Part shown: one piece after another, positions 54,706 to 63,847 of the stretch
Numbering within the stretch: the stretch's first letter is position 1
Layout: each line of letters opens with the position of its first letter
Assembly: GCF_000380505.1 (NCBI RefSeq)
Contig: NZ_AQYH01000004.1
Coordinates: 62,001 to 126,000, forward strand
Length of the DNA: 64,000 nt
Direction: 5' to 3'
Source: Kaistia granuli DSM 23481
GTDB taxonomy: Bacteria; Pseudomonadota; Alphaproteobacteria; Rhizobiales; Kaistiaceae
Position numbers and translations under genes: made by a program
The notes under the pieces: generated by a model
The model's input: only the letters and a program-made list of their open reading frames with translations
What the model was told of the DNA's origin: nothing
Database searches by the model: none

Positions 54706-55002
54706 ATGTCAGATTCGGATCTTCGTCGGACTATATTGTCGCAACTCGAATTTGACCCGAGTATTAATGCAGAGAATATTGGCGTTTCGGTCGATAAAGG
54801 GGTTGTGACGCTGACTGGGCATGTACTGACGTTTCTCGAGCGCGCCAAGGCCGAGGCAATCGTGTCCAGGATCCGAGGAACTTCTGACGATGAAATCGCG
54901 AAACGCGCTGTTGCTTCATTCAAGTGGAGCACCGCCGTTCCGATAGATAATATCCTCATCGTTGGGTGTTCGACAGGTGTCGATCGCCTTCAGGTCCTCT
55001 GA
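54706..55002 (+). pseudogene. BON-domain protein, internally deleted and truncated
   Basis: 98 residues. MSDSDLRRTILSQLEFDPSI and GVVTLTGHVLTFLERAKAEAIVSRIRG are a normal BON start. The usual residues joining this to the next BON domain (a glutamate-rich strand and linker) are absent, the frame passing directly to TSDDEIAKRAVASFKWSTAVP, the opening of a second BON domain, which then stops early at GVDRLQVL. An in-frame deletion and truncation of a longer multi-BON protein is likely. A good GGAGGGGAAG lies before ATG 54706, so a short product may still be made. Confidence 0.65.
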
Positions 55003-55087
55003 TTGCCCATTTCGATCTGTGCGATTGACGATACGCCTATCGGGTTTGGCGTTAGGCTGAACGTTCAACGGAGCCAGATATAGCAGT

Positions 55088-57763
55088 ATGCAGGGAAGCC
55101 CGATGTACGGCTCGCCTTTGCGTTTCATGGATCGTGCAGACGCGGGGCGCCAGTTGGCGACAAAGCTGGCGGCGATGTCGCTGCGCAATCCTGTGGTCTA
55201 CGCCTTGCCGCGCGGGGGAGTCCCCGTCGCCCTGGAAATCGCGCGGGTCTTGCGGGCGCCGCTCGACCTGATCCTTGCCAAGAAGATATCAGCACCGATG
55301 GCGCCCGAACTGGCCTTGGGTGCCGTGGTAGAGGGGGAGCCCCCTCAGATCGTCATCAACGAGAGTATCAAACGCGCCACGCAGGTGGACGATGCCTATA
55401 TCTCGCAGGCCCGCGAACGAGCGATCCTGGAACTCGTGCGGCGCCGCGCCCGCTATCTCGGTGACCATGCGCGGATAGACCCGACAGGGCACACCGCGAT
55501 TGTGGTCGATGACGGAATCGCGACGGGAGCGACGGCGCGAGCCGCTCTGATCGCCCTCAAGAACCGGGGTGCGATCCAATCGATATTGGCCGTACCTGTG
55601 GCACCAAGGGAAACGCTGGCCGGGATGGCCGAGGATGCCGACACGATCGTGTGCCTGCATCCGGCGAGCTACTTCCAGGGTGTAGGCTTCTTCTATGACG
55701 ATTTCCATCAGCTCTCCGACGAGGAAACGATCGGCTTGATGCGGCAGGCCTGGTCGGAGGGGTTGGAGGCGCCGTCGGGGCTGGGGGACCCAACCGAGCG
55801 ACGGGAAGTGGTGATTCCGCCGGTGCATCTCACGGGAGATTTGTGCGTGCCCGCCAATCCACGCGGGATCGTGCTGTTTGCGCATGGGAGCGGCTCGAGC
55901 CGACGGAGCCCTCGCAACAGGGCTGTCGCCGAGACGCTGAACGGCACGGGTTTCGCGACCCTGCTTCTGGATCTGCTGACCCCGGCCGAAGCCAAGGACC
56001 GGCGGAACGTATTCAACATTCCCCTGCTTGCCGAGCGATTGATCGAAGCGACGCTCTGGATCAGTTCCGAACCCGATATCTCCGATCTTCCGCTTGGGCT
56101 CTTCGGGGCCAGCACAGGGGCAGGGGCGGCCCTGCTTGCGGCAGCCGAACTCGGCGACCGGATCAGCGCGATCGTATCCCGGGGCGGCCGGCCGGATCTG
56201 GCAGGTCCCCGAATGTCGGAGGTGAACGCGCCAACGCTTCTCGTCGTCGGTGGCGCCGATCAGCAGGTGCTGGATCTGAACCGCCAGGCCTTGGCCAGGC
56301 TGACATGCGAAAAGCTTCTTCGAATCGTCCCCAACGCCAGCCACCTATTCGAGGAGCCGGGCGCGCTGGAGGCGGTCACCAGCATGGCGAGTGCCTGGTT
56401 CCAGCACTATCTGCTGCCGCTGCCAGGCTCGCGACCGTTACCCATTCCGGAACCAATACCCAGGCGGCCCTTGGCCGAATTGCTTCGCGCCGCCGCCGAA
56501 CCCTTGCCTCCCCTGGATGACCCGCTCTTCGCCGCCGCGTTCGATCGATTTGGCCGGGCGCGGATTGTCCTACTGGGGGAATCGTCGCACGGAACCTCGG
56601 AGTTCTACCGCGCCCGCGCGGCTATCACGCGTCGGCTGATCGAGCGTCACGACTTCAAACTTGTCGCTGTCGAGGCTGATTGGCCCGACGCCGCCGCCAT
56701 CGACCGTTACGTTCGCCATCACCCGCATCGTTCGCCCGGCGCATCGACCTTCACCCGGTTTCCCAGCTGGATGTGGCGCAATCGGGATGTCGATGACTTC
56801 GTCGGCTTCCTGCGTCAGCACAATCGCGCGCTGCCGGCTGCGGACCGCGTGGCATTTTACGGCCTCGATCTCTACAGCATGACCGCGTCGATCGCTTCCG
56901 TGCTTGCCTATCTGGATCGAGTTGACCCCGAAGCCGCGAAGGTCGCCCGAGCCCGATATTCCTGCCTGTCCCCCTGGTCGCGCGAGCCCTCCGCCTATGG
57001 CCGAGCCTCCCTTTCGGAAGGCTATGCGCTCTGCGAAGCGCCCGTGACGCGGATCCTCATCGACTTGCTTCAGAAAGAGATCCGATATTCGCAGCAGGAT
57101 GGACAGAGCTTCTTTGACGCCATGCAAAACGCGAAGCTCGTCGCCAATGCGGAGCGCTATTACCGGGCTATGTACTACGGCGCCCGCGAATCCTGGAATT
57201 TGCGCGATCGCTACATGTTCGAGACGCTTCAAAGCATCCTGACCCGCGCGGGGCCGCACAGCCGAGTCGTTGTCTGGGCCCACAATTCGCACATCGGCGA
57301 CGCCCGCTATACGGACATGGGCGCCGAGCGAGGCGAGGTGAATATCGGTCAGCTCTGTCGCGAGCAGTACGGGCAGGACGCCGCGCTGATCGGCTTCGGC
57401 ACCCATTCCGGCACGGTTTCCGCGGCGAGTGAATGGGATGCTCCCATGGAAGTGAAACGAGTCCTGCCCTCGCGGCCGGACAGTTTCGAGGCCCTCTGCC
57501 ATGAAACAGGATACGAACGCTTCCTGATCGATCTGCAGCAGGGCGATCAGGAAGCGCTGAGGGAAGGACTGAGCCAACCGATTCTGGAGCGATATATTGG
57601 CGTGATCTACCGGCCGGACACGGAACGCTGGAGCCATTACAGCTATGCGCGCCCCGCCGATCAGTATGATGCCTTCGTTTGGCTGAGCGATACACACGCC
57701 GTGACGCCGTTGCCCGGCCAGGTAATGTCGGGAGAAGACGAAACCTACCCGTTCGGATTATGA
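55088..57763 (+). CDS. Phosphoribosyltransferase / alpha-beta hydrolase / erythromycin-esterase fusion
   Basis: 891 residues in three parts. Residues 1-220 form a phosphoribosyltransferase domain, with VYALPRGGVPVALEIA and the PRPP loop IVVDDGIATGATARAAL at 138-154. Residues about 240-440 form an alpha/beta hydrolase of dienelactone-hydrolase type, with nucleophile elbow GASTG (Ser342), VVGGAD and NASHLF (His419). Residues about 460-885 are an erythromycin-esterase-like domain: LLGESSHGTSEFYRAR (497-512), VAVEADWPDAA and VVWAHNSHIGDARYTDMG. All three keep active-site residues and the ORF is unbroken. An ATG at 55103 is closer to AGGGAAG and may be the true start. The substrate is unknown, and macrolide resistance is not implied. 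Confidence 0.85.
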   Translation: MQGSPMYGSPLRFMDRADAGRQLATKLAAMSLRNPVVYALPRGGVPVALEIARVLRAPLDLILAKKISAPMAPELALGAVVEGEPPQIVINESIKRATQVDDAYISQARERAILELVRRRARYLGDHARIDPTGHTAIVVDDGIATGATARAALIALKNRGAIQSILAVPVAPRETLAGMAEDADTIVCLHPASYFQGVGFFYDDFHQLSDEETIGLMRQAWSEGLEAPSGLGDPTERREVVIPPVHLTGDLCVPANPRGIVLFAHGSGSSRRSPRNRAVAETLNGTGFATLLLDLLTPAEAKDRRNVFNIPLLAERLIEATLWISSEPDISDLPLGLFGASTGAGAALLAAAELGDRISAIVSRGGRPDLAGPRMSEVNAPTLLVVGGADQQVLDLNRQALARLTCEKLLRIVPNASHLFEEPGALEAVTSMASAWFQHYLLPLPGSRPLPIPEPIPRRPLAELLRAAAEPLPPLDDPLFAAAFDRFGRARIVLLGESSHGTSEFYRARAAITRRLIERHDFKLVAVEADWPDAAAIDRYVRHHPHRSPGASTFTRFPSWMWRNRDVDDFVGFLRQHNRALPAADRVAFYGLDLYSMTASIASVLAYLDRVDPEAAKVARARYSCLSPWSREPSAYGRASLSEGYALCEAPVTRILIDLLQKEIRYSQQDGQSFFDAMQNAKLVANAERYYRAMYYGARESWNLRDRYMFETLQSILTRAGPHSRVVVWAHNSHIGDARYTDMGAERGEVNIGQLCREQYGQDAALIGFGTHSGTVSAASEWDAPMEVKRVLPSRPDSFEALCHETGYERFLIDLQQGDQEALREGLSQPILERYIGVIYRPDTERWSHYSYARPADQYDAFVWLSDTHAVTPLPGQVMSGEDETYPFGL

Positions 57764-57904
57764 GGCTTCAAGTTTCTGGCCGTCAGTACTGGTCTCGCAT
57801 GAGACAAGCTTGCTTTGGGTGCGAGTCGTTCACTTCACACTTGCGCTTGCGAAGAGAAGCGGCCTGATACTTGAGCAAGGCAACCGAATGCGTTTGATGC
57901 CGGG

Positions 57905-58199
57905 ATGATTGTTGCCGGACTGGTGGTGCTGCGCCGGCGCGGGACAGCCAGCAACGCGGAGGTTCACCTCACGGACGGAGCCGCCAAGTATATGCTGTGC
58001 CGCGCCTGCTCGCGGTGGGCCTTGGCGTCGGTGCCGTGTTCGGTGTTGGCGGCGGCCTCTTCATCGTTCCGGGCCTGATGGTCGCCACCGGCATGCTGCG
58101 GCATTGGCCATCGGGACCTCCCTGGTGGCTGTCCGCGCCTTGGGCATGGAGATGCTGGCCATCTTGATTCTTCGATCACGTCACCTTGATCACTTTTGA
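57905..58199 (+). pseudogene. TauE/SafE-type permease, C-terminal remnant with frameshifts
   Basis: Pieces of a sulfite-exporter/TauE permease appear in different frames: MIVAGLVVLRRRG from 57905, then LLAVGLGVGAVFGVGGGLFIVPGLMVATGM (GVGGG is the family signature), then, after another shift near 58100, ALAIGTSLVAV (the repeat signature AxGTS). At least two frameshifts and loss of the N-terminal half make it nonfunctional. No other gene is seen between 57764 and here. Confidence 0.72.
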
Positions 58200-58572
58200 C
58201 GAGCGGTGACTTTGGGCAACGCGGATCGGGGTGCTAGATTTTAGAGGAGGAGTTGGTTTGAGTTATGTTATTTGAATAAGAGATCCATACTGGTGAATTA
58301 TAATTCCTGAGAGATGTTGATATTCACTGGCAAGAGTCGTTAGTTATGCTCGAGTCGAAGATTTTTTGAAAATTGCGTAAATTATGAATTTGTCATTTAT
58401 TTAGGTTTAGGCGCCCGAATATCGACTTTTTGCCGATTTACGGGGCGCGCAGGATGGCTTTATGCGTCTGTCGCTCAGCCAGAGAAATGGAGATACCGTC
58501 AGTTCTAGACGAGTTCTTCCTCGATGACATCCAATGTGAACTGACGCCATTCAGCCGTGAAACTTCTCAGAT
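58200..58572. other. Low-GC gap upstream of the exporter operon
   Basis: By hand count 58261-58440 is 60 G/C of 180, about one third, against strongly GC-rich surroundings. No gene is supported. A short minus-strand frame near 58505-58560 reads RSFTAEWRQFTLDVIEEELV and may be a fragment. It probably includes the hlyD promoter, but no clear one can be named. Confidence 0.55.
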
Positions 58573-59643
58573 ATGAGAAATGCAAGATCCTATTGGCTGA
58601 TCGTGGGTCTGATTGTGGTCCTTGGCGCGACCGCGCTTTATTCCTGGCAACGATCCCGTAGCGACGCCTTGCCCAAGAGCATTGCGAGCGCAAACGGCCG
58701 CATAGCGGCCGTCGAAATCGATATCTCGGCGAAGTCTCCCGGACGCGTTAAAGAGATCCTTGCTGACGAAGGTGATTTCGTGAGGGCCGGTGACGTGCTG
58801 GCGCGCATGGACACGGCCCAGTTGCAGGCGCAGCGTCGCCAAGCCGAGGCCCAGTTGCGACGGGCCCGAGTTGCCGTGGATACCGCCAACCTTCTGGTCA
58901 CCCAGCGGCAAGCCGAGAGGAGGACCGCTGAAGCCGTCCTCGGCCAGAGGCAGGCAGAACGCGACGCGACGGAGCAGCGGTTCAAGCGTTCGGAAAAGCT
59001 CGCCGCCAGCAACACGATCTCGCAGCAGACCCTCGACGATGACAGGGCGGCCGAACGCGGCGCCGCCGCAGCTGTCGCCGCAGCCGAAGCCCAACTGGCA
59101 GCCAGTGACGCGGCGATCAATACCGCGCGGGCGCTGGTCGTCGACGCCCAGGCAGCGATGGATGCAGCCGGCGCCGCCACCGAGGCAATCGACACGGAAA
59201 TCGACGATGCGACCCTCCGCGCACCGCGCGATGGACGGGTTCAATATCGCGTGATCGAACCCGGGGAGGTGCTGGGCAGCGGGGGCAGGGTGATCAACCT
59301 CGTCGATCTCGAAGACGTCTACATGACCTTCTTCCTGCCCACCGCCGAGGCGGGGCGCGTGGCGATCGGCAGCGAGGTCCGGCTGATCATGGATGCCGCG
59401 CCGCAATACGTCATACCGGCCAAGGCCACCTATGTTGCCGACGTGGCGCAGTTCACGCCCAAGACGGTCGAGACGGATGAAGAGCGCCAGAAGCTGATGT
59501 TCCGCGTCAAGGCCAGGATCGAGCCGGAGCTGCTGCGCAAATATGTCCGGCATGTGAAGACCGGGCTGCCCGGCACGGCTTATGTCAAGCTGGATCCAAA
59601 GGCCGAGTGGCCTGCCGCGCTGCAGGGAAACCTGCTCCGATGA
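58573..59643 (+). CDS. HlyD-family membrane-fusion protein
   Basis: 356 residues. One membrane anchor (about 7-24, [19 protein letters not shown]), an N-terminal lipoyl half ([31 protein letters not shown]), a long coiled coil (about 88-210, rich in Ala/Glu/Arg), and a returning lipoyl half with [24 protein letters not shown]. It links an ABC pump to the outer membrane. First gene of a three-gene exporter operon; its stop overlaps the ATG of the next gene by four bases. Resembles YhiI/YbhG-type adaptors. Confidence 0.92.
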   Translation: MRNARSYWLIVGLIVVLGATALYSWQRSRSDALPKSIASANGRIAAVEIDISAKSPGRVKEILADEGDFVRAGDVLARMDTAQLQAQRRQAEAQLRRARVAVDTANLLVTQRQAERRTAEAVLGQRQAERDATEQRFKRSEKLAASNTISQQTLDDDRAAERGAAAAVAAAEAQLAASDAAINTARALVVDAQAAMDAAGAATEAIDTEIDDATLRAPRDGRVQYRVIEPGEVLGSGGRVINLVDLEDVYMTFFLPTAEAGRVAIGSEVRLIMDAAPQYVIPAKATYVADVAQFTPKTVETDEERQKLMFRVKARIEPELLRKYVRHVKTGLPGTAYVKLDPKAEWPAALQGNLLR

Positions 59644-62390
59644 AGCCTGGAGCGCCGCCCGAGCCGGTCGTCCGGCTGCAGGGCGTCGGCCAGACCTATC
59701 GGGCGGTCGCGGCGCTGCAGGAAATCACGCTGGATATCCCGTCCGGCTGCGTGGTCGGCCTGATCGGACCCGACGGCGTCGGAAAATCGAGCCTCTTGTC
59801 CCTGGTGGCGGGCTCGCGCGTGATCCAGCGCGGCAGCATCACCGTGCTCGGCGGCGACATGGCGGATGCGGCGCACCGCCAGCGCACCTGTCCCCGCATC
59901 GCCTACATGCCGCAGGGGCTGGGCAAGAACCTCTATCCGTCGCTCTCGGTCTTCGACAATGTCGACTTTTTCGGACGCCTCTTCGGCCTCGGCCGACAGG
60001 AACGGGAACGCCGCATCGGCGCGCTGCTGGATAGCACGGGGCTGGCGCCTTTCGCCGACCGCAGGGTGGCCGATCTTTCAGGCGGCATGAAGCAGAAGTT
60101 GGGGCTTTGCTGCGCCCTGATCCATGATCCCGACCTCCTCATTCTCGACGAGCCGACGACCGGCATCGACCCGCTGTCCCGGAAACAATTCTGGGGGTTG
60201 ATCGAGCGGATCCGCGCCAACCGCGACGGCATGAGCGTGATCGTGGCCACCGCCTATATGGAGGAAGCCGCGCGCTTCGACTGGCTGGTGGCGCTGGACG
60301 CTGGGCGCGTGCTCGCGACCGGCACGCCCGGGGAATTGCTGGCCCGGACCGGCGCCGCGGACCTTGATGCCGCCTTCATCGCCCTGTTGCCCGCCGGGGC
60401 GTCACAAGGCCATGAGGCGGTGGTTCGGACGGCCCGCCTGCCGGTCGCCGACGGCGAGCCGGCGATTGAGGCAGACCATCTGACGAAGCGCTTCGGCGAT
60501 TTCACCGCCGTGGACGATGTCAGCTTCCGCATCGCACGGGGCGAGATCTTCGGCTTCCTCGGCTCTAATGGCTGCGGCAAGACAACCACCATGAAGATGC
60601 TGACTGGCCTGCTTGCTGCGAGCGCCGGGCGGGTCCGGCTGTTCGGGCGCGAGGTCGATCCGCGCGACATCCAGATCCGCCACCGCGTTGGCTACATGTC
60701 GCAGGCCTTCTCGCTCTATTCCGAGCTCACGGTCCGCCAGAATCTGGAACTGCACGCCCGGCTGTTCGCCCTGCCGGAGACCGGCATACCGGCGCGGATC
60801 ACGGAAGTGGCGCGGCAATTCGGCCTGATCGGGCAGATGGATGCGCTGCCGGGCGAGCTGTCGCTCGGTATCCGACAGCGATTGTCGCTGGCGGTCGCCA
60901 TGATCCATTCGCCCGAGATCCTGATCCTCGATGAGCCGACATCGGGTGTCGATCCGGTCACGCGGGACAATTTCTGGCGCATCCTCATCGAGTTGTCCCG
61001 CCGTGACGGGGTCACTATTTTCGTGTCCACCCATTTCATGAACGAGGCCGAGCGCTGCGATCGCGTCTCCCTGATGCACGCGGGCAAGGTCCTGGTGAGC
61101 GATACGCCCGAGGCAATCATGGCAAGCCGCTCGGCGCCGACCCTCGAGGCTGCCTTCATCCGCTATCTGGAAGTTGCGGCGGGCGGCACGACCCGGAGCG
61201 TCACGCCCGCTCCGTTGCGCGTCGGCGATTCAAGGCGTGCCGAGGAGAGCGCCACCCGTCTCCTGTTCGATCCGCGCCGCATGCTGGCCTATACGAAGCG
61301 CGAGAGCGTGGAACTGCTGCGCGATCCGATCCGCGCGACCCTGGCGACGATTGGTAGCCTGCTCCTGATGTTCGTCATCGGCTACGGCATCAACATGGAT
61401 GTCGAGAACCTGTCCTTCGCCGTTCTCGATCATGACGACACCGTCATCAGCCGAGACTATGCGCTCCAGCTGTCCGGCTCGCGCTACTTCACGGAGAGGC
61501 CGCCCCTGACCGGCTATGCGGACATGGACCGGCGGATGGAGCGCGGCGAGATCAGCCTGGCGCTCGAGATCCCGCCGGATTTTGCGCGCAACCTCTCGCA
61601 CGGCCGTGAGGTCGCCGTAGGCGCCTGGATCGATGGCGCCATGCCGACGCGGGCGGAGACGATCCGCGGCTATGTCGAGGGAATGCACTCGACCTGGCTC
61701 GTCCAGAAGGCGCGCGAGACCTATGGCAAGGCGGCCGACCAGCGCGATTTCCAGCTGGAGATCCGCTACCGCTACAACCCGGATGTTCGCAGCCTTGACG
61801 CCATGGCGCCGGCCATCATTCCCATGCTGCTCCTGATGATCCCGGCCATGCTGGCGGTCTTGAGCGTCGTGCGCGAGAAAGAGCTTGGGTCGATCACGAA
61901 TTTCTACGTCACCCCGGTGACGCGGATGGAATTCCTGCTGGGCAAACAGATTCCCTATGTCGCGCTGGGGATGCTCAACTTCCTGCTGCTGACGGCGTTC
62001 GCCGTCTACGGCTTCCAAGTGCCCTTTACCGGCGGCTTCGCGACCTTCGCGGCAGCCGCCTTCCTCTATGTCGTCATCGCGACATCGATGGGCTTCTTCC
62101 TGTCGACCTTCATGCGCAGCCAGATCGCCGCGATCTTCGCCACCGTGCTGCTGACGATGATTCCGGCGTCGCAATACTCGGGAATGATCGACCCCGTTTC
62201 CTCGTTGCAGGGGGCGGGCGCGTTCATCGGAAAGATCTACCCGGCGACCTATTTCATGATGATCTCGCGGGGTGTCTTTTCGAAAGCGCTGGGATTCCAG
62301 GATTTGTGGGGCGCGTTTATCCCGCTGCTGATCACGGTTCCCGTCGTCATCGGCCTCAGCGTCGCCTTCCTCCGAAAGCAGGCACGCTGA
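59640..62390 (+). CDS. ABC exporter with two fused ATPase domains and an ABC-2 permease (RbbA-like)
   Basis: 916 residues. ATPase domain one at about 8-240: Walker A GPDGVGKS (43-50), signature LSGGMKQKL, Walker [13 protein letters not shown]. Domain two at about 275-500: [19 protein letters not shown] (a variant of LSGGQ, with LSLG) and [12 protein letters not shown]. From about 535 an ABC-2 permease: [21 protein letters not shown], a large periplasmic loop, then five helices with [21 protein letters not shown]. This layout matches E. coli RbbA/YhiH. It works with the HlyD protein and the ABC-2 permease downstream as a drug or lipid exporter. Start fixed by ATGA overlap. Confidence 0.92.
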   Translation: MKPGAPPEPVVRLQGVGQTYRAVAALQEITLDIPSGCVVGLIGPDGVGKSSLLSLVAGSRVIQRGSITVLGGDMADAAHRQRTCPRIAYMPQGLGKNLYPSLSVFDNVDFFGRLFGLGRQERERRIGALLDSTGLAPFADRRVADLSGGMKQKLGLCCALIHDPDLLILDEPTTGIDPLSRKQFWGLIERIRANRDGMSVIVATAYMEEAARFDWLVALDAGRVLATGTPGELLARTGAADLDAAFIALLPAGASQGHEAVVRTARLPVADGEPAIEADHLTKRFGDFTAVDDVSFRIARGEIFGFLGSNGCGKTTTMKMLTGLLAASAGRVRLFGREVDPRDIQIRHRVGYMSQAFSLYSELTVRQNLELHARLFALPETGIPARITEVARQFGLIGQMDALPGELSLGIRQRLSLAVAMIHSPEILILDEPTSGVDPVTRDNFWRILIELSRRDGVTIFVSTHFMNEAERCDRVSLMHAGKVLVSDTPEAIMASRSAPTLEAAFIRYLEVAAGGTTRSVTPAPLRVGDSRRAEESATRLLFDPRRMLAYTKRESVELLRDPIRATLATIGSLLLMFVIGYGINMDVENLSFAVLDHDDTVISRDYALQLSGSRYFTERPPLTGYADMDRRMERGEISLALEIPPDFARNLSHGREVAVGAWIDGAMPTRAETIRGYVEGMHSTWLVQKARETYGKAADQRDFQLEIRYRYNPDVRSLDAMAPAIIPMLLLMIPAMLAVLSVVREKELGSITNFYVTPVTRMEFLLGKQIPYVALGMLNFLLLTAFAVYGFQVPFTGGFATFAAAAFLYVVIATSMGFFLSTFMRSQIAAIFATVLLTMIPASQYSGMIDPVSSLQGAGAFIGKIYPATYFMMISRGVFSKALGFQDLWGAFIPLLITVPVVIGLSVAFLRKQAR

Positions 62391-63502
62391 TGCGACTGGC
62401 CAACATCTTCCAGCTGGGCGTCAAGGAACTGCGGGTCCTGCTGCGGAACGTCACGCTGCTCCTGCTGATCGCCTATTCCTTCTCGCTGCAGGTTTACACC
62501 GCCTCTCGAGCCTTGCCCGAGACACTCAACCGGGCGCCCATCGCCATCGTCGACGAGGACCGGTCGGCCATCTCCGACCGCATCGCGAGCGCTTTCTACC
62601 TGCCCTATTTCGTCGAGCCGAAGCTGATCTCCCAGTCCGAGATGGACAGCCGGATGGATGAAGGCCTGGATACGTTCGCGCTCGACATTCCTCCCAACTT
62701 CCAGCGCGACCTTCTCGCCGGCCGGTCTCCGACCATCCAGCTCAACATCGATGCGACGCGCATGACCCAGGCCTTCGCGGGGGGAGGCTATGTGCAGTCG
62801 ATCGTCTCCGGCCAAGTGAGCGAGTTCCTGGCACACCACAGGGCGGAGACGCAACTCCCCGTCGGGCTCGACCTTCGCGCCCGCTTCAATCCGGAGCTGA
62901 ACAAAAGCTGGTTCGGGGCGGTCAACGAACTGATCGAGGCAATCACGATGCTATCCGTCATCCTCACGGGCGCCGCGCTGATCCGGGAGCGCGAGCATGG
63001 CACGATCGAGCAGCTGCTGGTGATGCCGGTGACCGCCTTCGAGATCATGGTCGGCAAGCTGTGGTCGATGGGGCTGGTCGTGCTGGTGGCTGCCACCTTC
63101 TGCCTCATTGTCATCGTGCAGGGCCTTCTGGCGGTGCCGATCCACGGATCGCTGCTGCTGTTCCTCGCGGCCGCCGCCCTGGATATCTTTGCCATGACCT
63201 GCCTCGGCATGTTCCTGGCGACCGTCGCCGGCTCGATGCCGCAATTCGCCCTGCTCGTCATGATGGTGCTAATTCCGCTGCAGCTCCTGTCGGGCGGCGT
63301 CACCCCGCGGGAGAGCATGCCCGAGATCATCCGGATCATCATGTTCGCGGCGCCCACCACCCATTTCGTGATGCTCTCGCAAGCCGTCCTCTTCCGCGGC
63401 GCCGGCATAACGGTCGTCTGGCCGCAACTCGTGGCCTTGCTGGCGATCGGCGTCGCGCTCTTCACGCTCTCGTTGAACCGCTTTCGTGAAATGTCGGGCT
63501 AA
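62390..63502 (+). CDS. ABC-2 type exporter permease (YhhJ/YbhR-like)
   Basis: 370 residues. First helix LLLLIAYSFSLQVYTASR at about 24-41, a periplasmic domain of about 180 residues, then five helices starting MLSVILTGAALIREREHGTIEQLL, a classic ABC-2 permease segment. Complements the permease part of the RbbA-like protein. The ATG shares one base with the previous stop (TGATG), completing a tightly coupled hlyD-rbbA-yhhJ operon. Substrate unknown. Confidence 0.92.
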   Translation: MRLANIFQLGVKELRVLLRNVTLLLLIAYSFSLQVYTASRALPETLNRAPIAIVDEDRSAISDRIASAFYLPYFVEPKLISQSEMDSRMDEGLDTFALDIPPNFQRDLLAGRSPTIQLNIDATRMTQAFAGGGYVQSIVSGQVSEFLAHHRAETQLPVGLDLRARFNPELNKSWFGAVNELIEAITMLSVILTGAALIREREHGTIEQLLVMPVTAFEIMVGKLWSMGLVVLVAATFCLIVIVQGLLAVPIHGSLLLFLAAAALDIFAMTCLGMFLATVAGSMPQFALLVMMVLIPLQLLSGGVTPRESMPEIIRIIMFAAPTTHFVMLSQAVLFRGAGITVVWPQLVALLAIGVALFTLSLNRFREMSG

Positions 63503-63847
63503 GGGGCGCCCCAACACGTCGCGCCCACTGAAATGCGTTCAGGTCCGCGCCGTTTGGCGTGCATCGTCGATACCTCGTTGTCAGGCCGGCGTGTTGTACG
63601 AGAGCTGACCCCAATCGCCAAACGTCGCGGCTGTTGCGGCGAATTAATGAAATTTCCTTCTTTATGAAGGCTTATTGCATTAAACTTCGAAATCATCTCT
63701 ATTGATCGGCAAGCTTGCTTCTTCCAACGAGTTTGGTTGCCGCTTGAACGATCTGGCAGACGCTGGCTGAGTGCGCGGGCGTGTCGTGCAACCAAAGCCC
63801 GAGGAAATAATGGTGAGACAATAAGAATCTGAGGAGGAGAATGGGAA
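63503..63847. other. Gap between exporter operon and a new ABC binding-protein gene
   Basis: 345 bases without a supported gene. The central part (63641-63720) is A/T-rich and probably holds the promoter of the gene at 63848. GAGGAGGAG just before 63848 is its ribosome-binding site. Confidence 0.5.

Noticed and set aside
55088-57763. Macrolide-resistance gene (erythromycin esterase)
   Set aside because: Most proteins of this superfamily in soil bacteria are not resistance enzymes, and here the domain is part of a fusion in a stress locus.
58505-58693. Minus-strand frame of 62 codons overlapping the hlyD start
   Set aside because: Only the last 20 residues look protein-like; most of it lies inside hlyD in reverse. 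Mentioned only as a possible scrap.
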